The notes beneath the pieces are model-generated. The model made no database searches. It was not told the origin of the DNA and saw nothing but the letters and a program-made list of their open reading frames with translations. From a virus, in IMG/VR virus record IMGVR_UViG_3300022562_000354, positions 1 to 64,000 of that record: a stretch of DNA of 64,000 bases. One strand, 5' to 3'. Shown one piece after another: positions 8,249 through 15,167 of the stretch (positions within the stretch are counted from its first letter, which is position 1; each line of letters starts with the position of its first letter). A program made the translations under genes and the position numbers.

Positions 8249-8586
8249 CAATACTTCCCAAAAATGGATTCAAGCTCATCATCGGTGATCTCTGGCTTCT
8301 TCAGAGGTGGTGGGGCATCAACGACCTCTAGTGCCACCTCCACCTCAGCCATCTCAACAGAGAGACCGTTTTCTTTCACTCTCCGTTGAATCTCTTGCTC
8401 ATGATCCTTGAAGAATTTACCCGCCCACTTCCTCCGAACCTTTATGCCGGACGTGACCATTGCCTCGATGAAGGCTTGGACCCGCTTCTCATGGCACCAA
8501 GTACAAATGCCTGAGATCCACACATGCCCCGGAGACCTTAATCTGCCGCAACGCTCACACCGCTCGTAGACCTTCATAGGCTTCAT
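8248..8586 (-). CDS. Zinc-ribbon protein, 112 aa
   Basis: The N-terminus has two Cys pairs, CERCGRL (about residues 10-16) and CTWCHEK (about 28-34), which would form a zinc ribbon. The rest is basic and then acidic, ending in ELESIFGKY. GAGGAT lies about 5 bases before the ATG at 8584-8586. It could bind nucleic acid or a protein partner. No family is recognised. Confidence 0.65.
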   Translation of the reverse strand: MKPMKVYERCERCGRLRSPGHVWISGICTWCHEKRVQAFIEAMVTSGIKVRRKWAGKFFKDHEQEIQRRVKENGLSVEMAEVEVALEVVDAPPPLKKPEITDDELESIFGKY

Positions 8587-8601
8587 AGAGGATCCTCTCG
8601 G

Positions 8602-8871
8602 TCAAAGCCCTTGGGGCGGCTTGGCGTCAGGGCTCGGATCGGAGATTCGCTGGACTCCAAACGGCCCCATGTCGTTGAAGCGGCTGCCGCAGTTAGGGTT
8701 GGCGCACTTGAAATTCTGCGACCCACCCCCGCAAGGCCCGGCGAGAAAGCCTTGCTGTTTGCAGTCAGGGCACATGACCTCACTGAGTCTCGTGCCCCGT
8801 CGCATCCCAGCCATCTCTTCTTCAGTCAGGTTCTCGCCGTTACGGCTGCTCATCGGCCCGAGGGAGACCAT
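8602..8871 (-). CDS. Zinc-finger protein, 89 aa
   Basis: The C-terminal part has MCPDCKQQGFLAGPCGGG and then KCANPNCGSRF, a four-Cys zinc-binding module. The ATG at 8869-8871 overlaps the stop of the SpoT-like gene (TGATG) and has GAGGGG before it, so the longer frame upstream is rejected. The function is unknown. It is one of three small zinc proteins in a row. Confidence 0.65.
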   Translation of the reverse strand: MVSLGPMSSRNGENLTEEEMAGMRRGTRLSEVMCPDCKQQGFLAGPCGGGSQNFKCANPNCGSRFNDMGPFGVQRISDPSPDAKPPQGL

Positions 8872-9449
8872 CAGAGCCCCTCGACAACCGGACGGGCTGC
8901 GATGGCCTCGGAAAGCCACTTTCGGAGCTGTTCTTGCTCATCGCGAATCTCGATCAATTCAAGCAACGGCACGATGTACTGGTTCGTCTCGTTGATGACC
9001 CGAGCCCACCGCTTGTCCTTGAAGACCGTCCTGCCTTCACGGAGGTTGCAGATTCGGTCAGCGAGCTTCACCTTCGCTTCCGCAAACCTCAAGGTCTGAC
9101 GCAGGCGAGCGAGGTAGGCGATCTTGGAGTCCGCCGCCTCGTCATGTGTGAGGCTCACGACACCGAAGACGATGTTGTAGTCTATACCCTCGGCCGTGAG
9201 ATCCGCCTCGATCACCCGAGACCCATCTTCTTTCCGGCCGTCCTCGATGAGATCGTGCATCCATGCCACGTCGATGCAGTGCTCATACGTGGCCTTCTCT
9301 CGCTCGCTAGGGGGTGGCGGGTGTGTCAAGCCCCAAAGCTCCGTCAAGAGACGCACGAGGTCTTGCGGGTGTTCCCACGCCGCTCTGTTTCCCGGCCCTT
9401 GCCGGGTACCCGGCATCCAGCGCCGGGCTAGTTCTTCACTTTTTCTCAT
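8871..9449 (-). CDS. HD-domain protein similar to SpoT/Mesh1 (p)ppGpp hydrolases
   Basis: The protein has 192 residues. It has the order expected for the RelA/SpoT hydrolase HD fold: an early HPQDLVRLL helix, HCIDVAWMHDLIEDG with the HD pair (about residues 66-80), FGVVSLTHDEAADSK, then KVKLADRICNLREG with the late Asp (about 130-143). There is no synthetase or TGS domain. This is the layout of small alarmone hydrolases such as Mesh1. It would remove (p)ppGpp or a related nucleotide and could keep the host out of the stringent response, or counter nucleotide-based defence (inference). The ATG at 9447-9449 is chosen because it follows a CGGTGTAG element. The frame upstream of it is intergenic. 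Confidence 0.75.
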   Translation of the reverse strand: MRKSEELARRWMPGTRQGPGNRAAWEHPQDLVRLLTELWGLTHPPPPSEREKATYEHCIDVAWMHDLIEDGRKEDGSRVIEADLTAEGIDYNIVFGVVSLTHDEAADSKIAYLARLRQTLRFAEAKVKLADRICNLREGRTVFKDKRWARVINETNQYIVPLLELIEIRDEQEQLRKWLSEAIAARPVVEGL

Positions 9450-9457
9450 GCTCGGTT

Positions 9458-9465
9458 CTACACCG
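9458..9465 (-). promoter_or_regulatory. CGGTGTAG element before SpoT-like gene
   Basis: The minus strand reads CGGTGTAG, 8 bases before the ATG at 9449. The short leader AACCGAGC has no convincing Shine-Dalgarno, so translation may be leaderless or nearly so. Confidence 0.55.
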
Positions 9466-9754
9466 AAACGTGGCGCCTTCAACCAGCTCCTACCTTTTCA
9501 CCCAATTCTGCGTAGAAAAATTTGTCGGCCGCTCGGGATCATGTATCTTGAGAGGCGACTCGGCACCCCCTTGTCTCCGACCTCGCAATTCCGCAGGCGG
9601 TGAATGCCGTTGGGTCTACATACAAGCGATCAAAAAGGAAACTGCATGCGCACACGCGATTCGCCGTAGTTCCGATTTGATGAAACCGCGACTCTGCTGT
9701 CCTTGTCGCACATGCGAATGTTGGCGGGGTTTACATCGTACAAGTAGCGGTTTT

Positions 9755-9787
9755 GAAACCCGAAGGATTCCAAGTCCTTCGGGTTTC
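9755..9787 (+). terminator. Strong hairpin in leader of plus operon
   Basis: GAAACCCGAAGGA (9755-9767) pairs perfectly with TCCTTCGGGTTTC (9775-9787) around a 7-base loop. The plus strand has only a short T-stretch afterwards (CATTTTGG). It could be an attenuator for the operon that begins at 9833, or a processing site. Confidence 0.5.
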
Positions 9788-9796
9788 GTGCATTTT

Positions 9797-9813
9797 GGGT
9801 CAAAACTTGACCC
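9797..9813 (+). promoter_or_regulatory. Inverted repeat GGGTCAA-AAC-TTGACCC
   Basis: Perfect 7-bp arms with a 3-base spacer lie 20 bases before the first plus-strand gene. The size and position fit an operator for a dimeric repressor. No matching regulator is identified in the window. Confidence 0.35.
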
Positions 9814-9832
9814 CTTCGATCGTCTACAGGGC

Positions 9833-10162
9833 ATGGAAACCACCTGTGGACGCTGCAACGGTAAGGGGGAGATCGCGGCTTTCCGCCATGTTCGTGGCGG
9901 CATCTGCTTCCGCTGCTGGGGTAGCGGGTTCGACACCCTCAAGGAGATCCGGGGCCTCGCAGAGTGGCTCGTTCGGGCTCGTCGGGAGTACCGGAACCGC
10001 AAGGCTGCCCTCCGTAGGGCCAAGACCCCGGCCGATCGGGCGAAGCTCCAGGCCGAGCTGGACAAGATTGAGAAGCTCGGAAAGAAGAACCGCCGACTCC
10101 ACGACGCCCTCGTGGCGGACCACAAGAACCTTGCCGACCGTGCGAAGGAGATGCACCCGTGA
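9833..10162 (+). CDS. DnaJ-type zinc-finger protein with helical tail
   Basis: The 109-residue protein starts METTCGRCNGKGEI and continues to CFRCWGSG. These are two CxxCxGxG repeats, half of a DnaJ zinc centre. The rest is a basic, strongly helical region (RRAKTPADRAKLQAELDKIE), probably a coiled coil. There is no J domain. It heads a tight plus-strand operon of five small genes, and its stop overlaps the next start (GTGA). Such stubs can bind unfolded protein or nucleic acid, but the role here is unknown. Confidence 0.7.
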   Translation: METTCGRCNGKGEIAAFRHVRGGICFRCWGSGFDTLKEIRGLAEWLVRARREYRNRKAALRRAKTPADRAKLQAELDKIEKLGKKNRRLHDALVADHKNLADRAKEMHP

Positions 10163-10389
10163 ACAACACCGAAGCAACTGGCTGGCTCCTCGACACTCTC
10201 ACGGGCGCTACGGGAGGGGCACCTCTCTCCGAGCGGGAGATCCGCTCGGTCCCGACCTTTGAGATCGTTTCCACCCAGTTCAAGCCGGAGGTGGAGGGCA
10301 ACCGGCTCATCGTCCGTCTCCCGGTCGAACAGGGCGGGGAAGTCACGGAGGTCGAGTACCTCATCACCGTGGAGCGCGTGTTCAAATGA
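10159..10389 (+). CDS. Hypothetical protein, 76 aa
   Basis: A GTG start overlaps the previous stop. The C-terminal half alternates hydrophobic and charged residues (RLIVRLPVEQGGEVTEVEYLITVERV), which suggests a small beta-sheet fold. Its stop overlaps the next ATG (ATGA). No family is recognised. Confidence 0.65.
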   Translation: MNNTEATGWLLDTLTGATGGAPLSEREIRSVPTFEIVSTQFKPEVEGNRLIVRLPVEQGGEVTEVEYLITVERVFK

Positions 10390-10559
10390 GCGTCGCAAAC
10401 AAGATCGCCAACGACAGCCACGAAAACGCCGGGCGCTACACGACCCGTACCTACTCCCGTCACGGACTCTCCAAGGGAGCCCGCTACTACAAGCGGTACT
10501 ACAACCGCCTCGGCAAGCGAGCTGAGGCCCGCCTCGCACGCAAGGACTCTGAAGCATGA
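10386..10559 (+). CDS. Small basic protein, 57 aa
   Basis: The ATG at 10386-10388 overlaps the upstream TGA, and the stop overlaps the next ATG, so the gene is framed on both sides by translational coupling. The product is Arg/Tyr/Lys-rich (GARYYKRYYNRLGKRAEARL) and probably binds nucleic acid. No family is recognised. Confidence 0.65.
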   Translation: MSVANKIANDSHENAGRYTTRTYSRHGLSKGARYYKRYYNRLGKRAEARLARKDSEA

Positions 10560-11002
10560 GCTTCCGTCGCATGGTCGCTGAGGTCATCAACCACACGTTC
10601 ACCAAGGCGTGCGGGAAGAACCAGCTCAGCAAGCCCGAGCATGAACGCCGGGCTCTCCACATCACCTTCTCCGCTCGTATCGACTACGAGAAGGAAGAGG
10701 GTTACCGCTACATCGAGCTGGTCATCTACGGGCCGGCAAACTACGTCCAGGTCTGGACCCGCGACCGCTGGACGGTCATCCCAGTCGAAGACCTCGAAGA
10801 CGAGGACGATGGCGGCCCCAAGCCCGGCAAGGGCTACATCGAGGGGTCCTCCGCATGGGAGATGGTCGGATTTCACGACTCGGGATGGCGTAGCTCCGTC
10901 GAGAACCTTCTCTCTAAGAGGGAAAGGGACATCGACGGCTTCACTGGCTCCGACTGGTACAAGCTCGTGGACCCCAAGACTCTGGGTTTGGAGGGCGAAT
11001 GA
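10556..11002 (+). CDS. Hypothetical protein, 148 aa
   Basis: The gene is coupled to both neighbours by ATGA overlaps. The sequence starts with a basic helix, followed by a strand-rich core (YRYIELVIYGPANYVQVWTR) and an acidic patch (DLEDEDDGG). It is not recognised. The real reading frame is clear from the overlaps and the balanced composition. Confidence 0.65.
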   Translation: MSFRRMVAEVINHTFTKACGKNQLSKPEHERRALHITFSARIDYEKEEGYRYIELVIYGPANYVQVWTRDRWTVIPVEDLEDEDDGGPKPGKGYIEGSSAWEMVGFHDSGWRSSVENLLSKRERDIDGFTGSDWYKLVDPKTLGLEGE

Positions 11003-11418
11003 ATCCCGGCATTCAAGAACGTATCCGCATGTGGGAGCACAACGCAACGGCCGCCATGATGGCGCTCCGTTCCGTCGAGCCTTCCGGTGACTGGTCGGAC
11101 CTCGTGGTCATCATCGCCGATCTCCGTGACCCGATCGCCCGGCAGCTCACCGAGGCGATGGCGGACGCCAAAGGAACCGACATCTCCAAGGAGGAGGCGA
11201 AGATCGAGCGCAAGGGGCAGATCGCCACGGCGACCCTCGTGTTTGACCTCGACACGACCCGGAAGCTCTTCCAGACGCTCGACCACCCTCTCGTGGCCAC
11301 CCACATCTCCAAGGTGCCGCCCCGTGGGCACGTCCGGGCGGTCGTGATCTCGTCCGGGGCCTGCTCCCTCATGCACCCGCCGATCATCGACCTGCCTGCG
11401 ACTTCGACCGGGAACTAG
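10999..11418 (+). CDS. Hypothetical protein, 139 aa
   Basis: This is the last gene of the 9833-11418 operon. It starts within the upstream stop (ATGA). It has a helical N-terminus, a DLVVIIADLRDPIARQL segment and a strand-rich C-terminal half (RGHVRAVVISSGACSL). No catalytic motif is recognised. A bidirectional hairpin lies 38 bases after its stop. Confidence 0.62.
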   Translation: MNPGIQERIRMWEHNATAAMMALRSVEPSGDWSDLVVIIADLRDPIARQLTEAMADAKGTDISKEEAKIERKGQIATATLVFDLDTTRKLFQTLDHPLVATHISKVPPRGHVRAVVISSGACSLMHPPIIDLPATSTGN

Positions 11419-11455
11419 AGAGTATTAAGCCTCCTTCAAGCTAGCCATTTCGAGG

Positions 11456-11482
11456 TAAACCGATCCCTCAGCGATCGGTTTA
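11456..11482. terminator. Bidirectional terminator hairpin between convergent genes
   Basis: TAAACCGATC (11456-11465) pairs with GATCGGTTTA (11473-11482) across a 7-base loop. It lies between a plus gene ending at 11418 and a minus gene whose TAA is in the stem. A/T ends on both arms fit use in both directions. Confidence 0.65.
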
Positions 11483-11881
11483 GGTCCCCTGAAGACAGTC
11501 GAGGACTTCCAGCTCTTCTTCGTACGTCATCGCATCGAAGTCGAGGTCGTCCTCCCCCAATTCCGGTCGCCGGTCTCCGTCATCGTAGACGATGAACTGA
11601 GGGTGCCAGCCGTCGTGGACCTCACGATGACACGTAGCGCATAACAGGACGCACTTGTCCAATTCCTTGCGGATCGCCGCGAAGGTCGTCATTCGCTTGG
11701 AGATGGTGAAGTCCTTGGTCCGTGGGTCGGTATGGTGGAAGTCAAACCCTGCGGCGCAGCGGTTGTAGCCACAAATTTGACACCGGCCGCCCTTGTAGTG
11801 GACCGCTTGGGCTCGGAGGTCTGAGCGGCGTTGTCGTTCGGCCTGTCGTCGTTCCCACCGGAGGTCTGCATCTGTTTTCAT
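11480..11881 (-). CDS. HNH endonuclease
   Basis: The 133-residue protein has a complete HNH module: CQICGYNRCAAGFDFHH (about residues 36-52), with the zinc Cys pair and the catalytic HH, then a linker with Lys, then LLCATCHREVHDG (about 80-92) with the second Cys pair and His. It is a stand-alone, phage-type HNH nuclease, possibly a homing enzyme or one that helps DNA packaging. The N-terminus is Arg-rich. It is a single-gene minus unit between two plus-strand operons, which is typical of an inserted mobile nuclease. The ATG at 11879-11881 is chosen because the longer upstream frame overlaps a plus-strand gene. Confidence 0.88.
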   Translation of the reverse strand: MKTDADLRWERRQAERQRRSDLRAQAVHYKGGRCQICGYNRCAAGFDFHHTDPRTKDFTISKRMTTFAAIRKELDKCVLLCATCHREVHDGWHPQFIVYDDGDRRPELGEDDLDFDAMTYEEELEVLDCLQGT

Positions 11882-11953
11882 CTGCCAAGGGGTTACCGAT
11901 GAAAGGATCCCCAAACTTGGCCCACCTGAAACGCACCCTGTACCGAGGGGAGC

Positions 11954-12190
11954 ATGACCATGCTCAAAGGTGCGTTTCGTGTTATCAGTGCTGGCCCGTG
12001 GGACGCCGAAACGTTCGGCGTCGTTGACGTGGAGGTGACACAGGCCGACAAGGGCCTGAAAGTTCGTTTCCAAGAGCGTACCGGAGGCGCTCCCATCGAG
12101 TTTACGGCCGATACTTACGAGCGAAGGGGGCTTCTCGTATTCCTCCGCACCAACGCTGTCACCAAGTGGGTACTTCAAGCCCTGACGTAG
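11954..12190 (+). CDS. Hypothetical protein, 78 aa
   Basis: AGGGGAGC lies just before two nearby ATGs (11954 and 11960), and either could be used. The sequence is strand-rich (FGVVDVEVTQADKGLKVRFQ) with a hydrophobic end (LLVFLRTNAVTKWVLQALT). No family is recognised. It is the first gene of the short operon that ends in the methylase. Confidence 0.6.
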   Translation: MTMLKGAFRVISAGPWDAETFGVVDVEVTQADKGLKVRFQERTGGAPIEFTADTYERRGLLVFLRTNAVTKWVLQALT

Positions 12191-12196
12191 AGAGGC

Positions 12197-12424
12197 ATGA
12201 TGAACGAGCACGACTTCGAGAACATCCTGAGCCAAGCCCTCGCGGATTACGCGAAGAACAACGACCTACCCCTCAAGGCCGCTTCGGTCATCGAGAAGGG
12301 CTACGGCAAAGAGGCTGGGCTGATCGTCGAGGTAGGAGCCGAGGAATTTCACCTGTCGATCACTCAGACGGTGTTTGAGGATGGGGAGGGTGGTCCCCCC
12401 CTCTCTAACGGAAAGCACGCATGA
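12197..12424 (+). CDS. Hypothetical acidic protein, 75 aa
   Basis: This small acidic protein has an N-terminal helix (DFENILSQALADYAKNND) followed by strands (AGLIVEVGAEEFHLSITQTV). Its stop overlaps the methylase start (ATGA), so expression is coupled. It is not recognised. Confidence 0.6.
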   Translation: MMNEHDFENILSQALADYAKNNDLPLKAASVIEKGYGKEAGLIVEVGAEEFHLSITQTVFEDGEGGPPLSNGKHA

Positions 12425-13257
12425 CCCAACCCTTCGTCAAGTGGGCCGGGGGCAAGAGGCAGCTCCTCCCCGCCATCCTCAGCCGGCTCCCCATGGAGAT
12501 CGGCACATTCTACGAACCGTTCGTAGGAGGTGGCGCCGTCTTCTTTGCCCTCGCCCGCGAGGGGGCGTTCGATCGAGCCATCATCAACGACCTCAACGAA
12601 GAGTTGATGCAAGCCTACCGAACGCTCGCCACCAACGAAGGGGTTGGAGCGGTCATCACCCTCCTGAAGACCTACCCCTTCGATCGGACCTTCTTCGAGA
12701 CCATCCGGGCTCAGAGCCCGAAGGACTTGAGCGACGTTGCCAAGACAGCTCGGTTCATCTACCTGAACCGAGCTGGGTTCAACGGGCTCTATCGGGTCAA
12801 CAAGAGCGGGCAGTTCAACGTCCCCTTCGGTAAGTACACGAACCCGACCATCTGCGACGAAGACAACCTCCTCGCGGTATCCAAGTGCCTTCGTCAGCCG
12901 ATCGAGTTTCGGTGCGAGGACTTTGAGAAGTGTGTCGAGTCAGCCGGCGCCGGAGACGTGGTCTACTTCGACCCCCCGTACCTTCCAGTCTCCGAGACGG
13001 CCGACTTCACCGAGTACACGCCTGGAGGGTTCGGAGCTTTCGAGCACAAGCGGCTCGCTGAGACCTTCAAACGCCTGGCGGGTAAGGGCGTTGTCGTCCT
13101 TCTATCCAACGCCGACGTGCCGTTGACCCATTCACTCTACGAAGGATTCAAAATCGACATCGTAGAAGCTCGTCGGAACATCAACTCGGACGGGGACAAA
13201 AGGGGCAACGTCAACGAGGTCTTGGTCGGAGCCAACTTGCCCACCCACGAGGAGTGA
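12421..13257 (+). CDS. dam: Dam-like D12-class DNA adenine N6-methyltransferase
   Basis: The 278-residue protein has the alpha-class arrangement. The SAM-binding motif is FVKWAGGKRQLLP (residues 5-17) with YEPFVGGGAVFF (31-42). The catalytic DPPY is at 184-187 (VVYFDPPYLPVS). A target-recognition region lies between them. The C-terminal motif LLSNADVPLTHSLY supports Dam/DpnII-type enzymes that methylate adenine in GATC. The start overlaps the upstream stop. No restriction partner is nearby, so it is an orphan. It may protect phage DNA from host nucleases or mark it for regulation. GATC is plentiful in this window, so the site is not avoided. The exact target is inferred from family. Confidence 0.9.
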   Translation: MTQPFVKWAGGKRQLLPAILSRLPMEIGTFYEPFVGGGAVFFALAREGAFDRAIINDLNEELMQAYRTLATNEGVGAVITLLKTYPFDRTFFETIRAQSPKDLSDVAKTARFIYLNRAGFNGLYRVNKSGQFNVPFGKYTNPTICDEDNLLAVSKCLRQPIEFRCEDFEKCVESAGAGDVVYFDPPYLPVSETADFTEYTPGGFGAFEHKRLAETFKRLAGKGVVVLLSNADVPLTHSLYEGFKIDIVEARRNINSDGDKRGNVNEVLVGANLPTHEE

Positions 13258-13301
13258 GCTAGGACGAAATCACTCCCCTCGTTCGTTTCGACGGCGAGGT
13301 C

Positions 13302-13330
13302 AGGGCCACCTAGCGGATGCAGGTGGCCCT
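13302..13330. terminator. Bidirectional terminator hairpin after methylase
   Basis: AGGGCCACCT (13302-13311) pairs perfectly with AGGTGGCCCT (13321-13330) across a 9-base loop, and TTGGTCTTT follows on the plus strand. It separates the convergent methylase and DHH genes. Confidence 0.7.
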
Positions 13331-13336
13331 TGGTCT

Positions 13337-14380
13337 TTAAGCGTGCGGATTGGGGAGCTTCCCCTCAGCCTCCAGGCTCCGCTCGTAACTCCCTAGAACC
13401 CTAGCGAACGCCGCGTAAGGATTCTCCATCGACCCGATCTCGAAGGGCTGGTTGAATCCGGCCGCCTTCGTGTGACCTCCGCCCCCGTGGGCCTTGCAGA
13501 ATGCTCCGCAGTCGAAGTTACCGCGTGACCGGGTCGAGAAGATGACCTTTGGGGTGCCGTTCTCGATCTCGAAGCTGAAACCGGCCACGAGGTCTGCCTC
13601 CGAGTCCAGGGCTTCGGCAGCGTCGCTGGTCGTGTGGAGGCTGTTGAGGATCACGACTCGGGTGCCGTACGGGGTCGTGTAGCGGTAGGACTTCTCGATC
13701 GACTTCTTGACCGACCGCTCGTGCTTCTCGACGAGAAGCTCCCCGAGCTTCATGCGCTCGGCCCACCACGAGTTGTTCTCGTAGCGGAACGGGTTGAAGA
13801 CGGAGAGCCAGTTGTCCGGGGGGTAGAACCGGAGCATCTCGGCTTGGATGCACGCCTTCCGCCAGTCCGGATGCTTGTTCTGCCAGGTGTCCCGGACCCC
13901 TGCGAGAGTGGCAAACGTGTCGGCCCTATGAACCAAGGCGTCGTACTCCCCCTTGATCCCGTTCTCATCGTCGATGCGATCGAAGCGGTTGAGGTCGTAC
14001 TGAGCCGACTTGAGCGGCTGCCACACGTGCCGGAAGGCGAGGACCGCCCCGCAGACCCCAGGCTGGGTCACCTCGTCGGCGAAGACCCCGTTACCCTCGA
14101 ACGCATCGACGATGGGCCTAGCGAACTTGTGGTGGTCGAGGACGAGGGCGCCCGCCGCTACGAAGTCCTTGACCCGACCCTCATGCGGAGAGAAGTCGGC
14201 GAAGAGCATCCCCGGCTCGGCCACCTGAGTCTTGTGGGCTTCCGTCTGGTACTGCATGAAGACGATCTTGGCGTCCGGCAACACGTCGTGGAGAAGGATC
14301 GCCGAGGCCATACCATCGGGGCAGTTCTCGTGCGTCACGACGGTCTTGATGGCCTTGAGCTGCGCGATGGTGAACGACAT
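13337..14380 (-). CDS. DHH/DHHA1 family phosphoesterase (NrnA-like)
   Basis: The 347-residue protein has an N-terminal DHH domain with THENCPDGMASAIL (about residues 17-30), MLFADFSPH and the DHHK motif near residue 82. It has a C-terminal DHHA1 domain with GGGGHTKAAGF near residues 312-322. These enzymes are manganese-dependent phosphodiesterases that cut short oligoribonucleotides or cyclic dinucleotides. In a phage it could recycle nanoRNA or degrade signalling cyclic oligonucleotides from CBASS-type defence; that second role is speculation. The ATG at 14378-14380 is 2 bases after the upstream stop, with GGAAGAG before it. A longer frame further upstream is rejected. Confidence 0.85.
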   Translation of the reverse strand: MSFTIAQLKAIKTVVTHENCPDGMASAILLHDVLPDAKIVFMQYQTEAHKTQVAEPGMLFADFSPHEGRVKDFVAAGALVLDHHKFARPIVDAFEGNGVFADEVTQPGVCGAVLAFRHVWQPLKSAQYDLNRFDRIDDENGIKGEYDALVHRADTFATLAGVRDTWQNKHPDWRKACIQAEMLRFYPPDNWLSVFNPFRYENNSWWAERMKLGELLVEKHERSVKKSIEKSYRYTTPYGTRVVILNSLHTTSDAAEALDSEADLVAGFSFEIENGTPKVIFSTRSRGNFDCGAFCKAHGGGGHTKAAGFNQPFEIGSMENPYAAFARVLGSYERSLEAEGKLPNPHA

Positions 14381-14382
14381 GA

Positions 14383-14880
14383 TCAGTTCTCTTCCTTGGG
14401 CTGGAGGGCGTTCCGCTTGGCCCGAATCTGGTCGAATAGACCGTTCCGAAGAGGCTGCGTCACGATCCGCTCTTGGAGCGGCTTGGTGTCGACGTACCAC
14501 TTCTGGAGGGTGTCCCAGTCGTTGATCGCCTGAAGCTCCATGAGGAGCTTCTTCTGGATGTCATACTCGTGAAACTCGTTGGGCTCTTGGGTGAAGGCTT
14601 TGGCCGCCTTGCCCCGATGCTCCGGAGGGATCTCCTCGAACTTCTGCCCGATCTCGGTCGCCTCCCGCATGGCCTTGATCGACTTCTCGAAGGCGTCCCG
14701 ACACTCGGTCTCCCGAGCCTCGTTCTGCGAAAAGATAGAGTCCGCCAGAAGGCGGAAGGCGTCGAACCCAGCCATGAACGCCGTGAACTGAACCTGCGTC
14801 TTGAGGCTCGGCATCTGTTGCTTCATCGCCTGCGCCATCATGCGCATAACGTCGGGGTTGTTCGGGGGAAGGTTGCTCAT
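14383..14880 (-). CDS. Hypothetical protein, 165 aa
   Basis: This is a helical protein, Met/Gln-rich at the N-terminus (PDVMRMMAQAMKQQMPSL) with a charged middle and C-terminus. It overlaps the upstream gene (ATGA) and is 2 bases from the DHH gene, so it is part of the 13337-16622 operon. No family is recognised. Confidence 0.62.
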   Translation of the reverse strand: MSNLPPNNPDVMRMMAQAMKQQMPSLKTQVQFTAFMAGFDAFRLLADSIFSQNEARETECRDAFEKSIKAMREATEIGQKFEEIPPEHRGKAAKAFTQEPNEFHEYDIQKKLLMELQAINDWDTLQKWYVDTKPLQERIVTQPLRNGLFDQIRAKRNALQPKEEN

Positions 14881-15164
14881 GGTTTTTTCGTCTTTTCGAG
14901 GAGTTGGTTCTTGAAGCCCTCAGCCAAAGCCTCCGCATTGGGGACGCCGAGGGCGGTGGCTTGGACCTGTACTACACCTTTCATCAGGTCCAAGGCCGTC
15001 GCTTGGTTCCGCATGATGCGAGTACACGGTCTGCAATAGACGATCCGTTCCTTCGGTTCGTCCCCCATCGCCACAAGGTACCGCTTCTCTTCCTCGGTCA
15101 GAACGAACACGGTGCAGTCCGCTTCAGGGCGCTCTCTACTGCAAATATCGCATTTCGCGTTCAA
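14877..15164 (-). CDS. Hypothetical zinc-binding protein, 95 aa
   Basis: The frame opens with a TTG (LNAKCDICSRE in the sequence, read as Met), preceded by AAGGGGTG five bases upstream. CDICSRE (residues 5-11) and YCRPCTR (about 43-49) could bind one zinc. The C-terminal half is helical. The function is unknown. Confidence 0.6.
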   Translation of the reverse strand: MNAKCDICSRERPEADCTVFVLTEEEKRYLVAMGDEPKERIVYCRPCTRIMRNQATALDLMKGVVQVQATALGVPNAEALAEGFKNQLLEKTKKP

Positions 15165-15167
15165 GGT

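Larger units (their letters stand above)
9450..9832. other. 383-bp intergenic region between divergent operons
   Basis: This is the longest non-coding stretch in the window. At its left it holds the minus-strand CGGTGTAG element. On the plus strand it has a 7-codon open frame with AAAAAGGA before its ATG (about 9652), a 13-bp hairpin (9755-9787), and a 7-bp inverted repeat GGGTCAA/TTGACCC (9797-9813) just before the next gene. No tRNA could be folded by eye. It may be a leader with attenuation or an operator for the plus operon. Confidence 0.45.

Noticed and set aside
8583-8783. 66-codon minus frame overlapping the small zinc-finger genes
   Set aside because: It overlaps the supported 8602-8871 gene in another frame and has Ser/Arg/Thr-rich shadow composition.
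9600-9790. Possible tRNA gene in the intergenic region
   Set aside because: No T-arm consensus, no cloverleaf pairing and no CCA-adjacent acceptor stem could be drawn.
9314-9832. Upstream in-frame extension of the DnaJ-zinc-finger gene, with CCPCRTCECW
   Set aside because: The extension crosses a strong hairpin and the SpoT-like gene on the other strand; the ATG at 9833 begins the conserved zinc-finger part. The Cys-rich text is likely chance, but it is not excluded.
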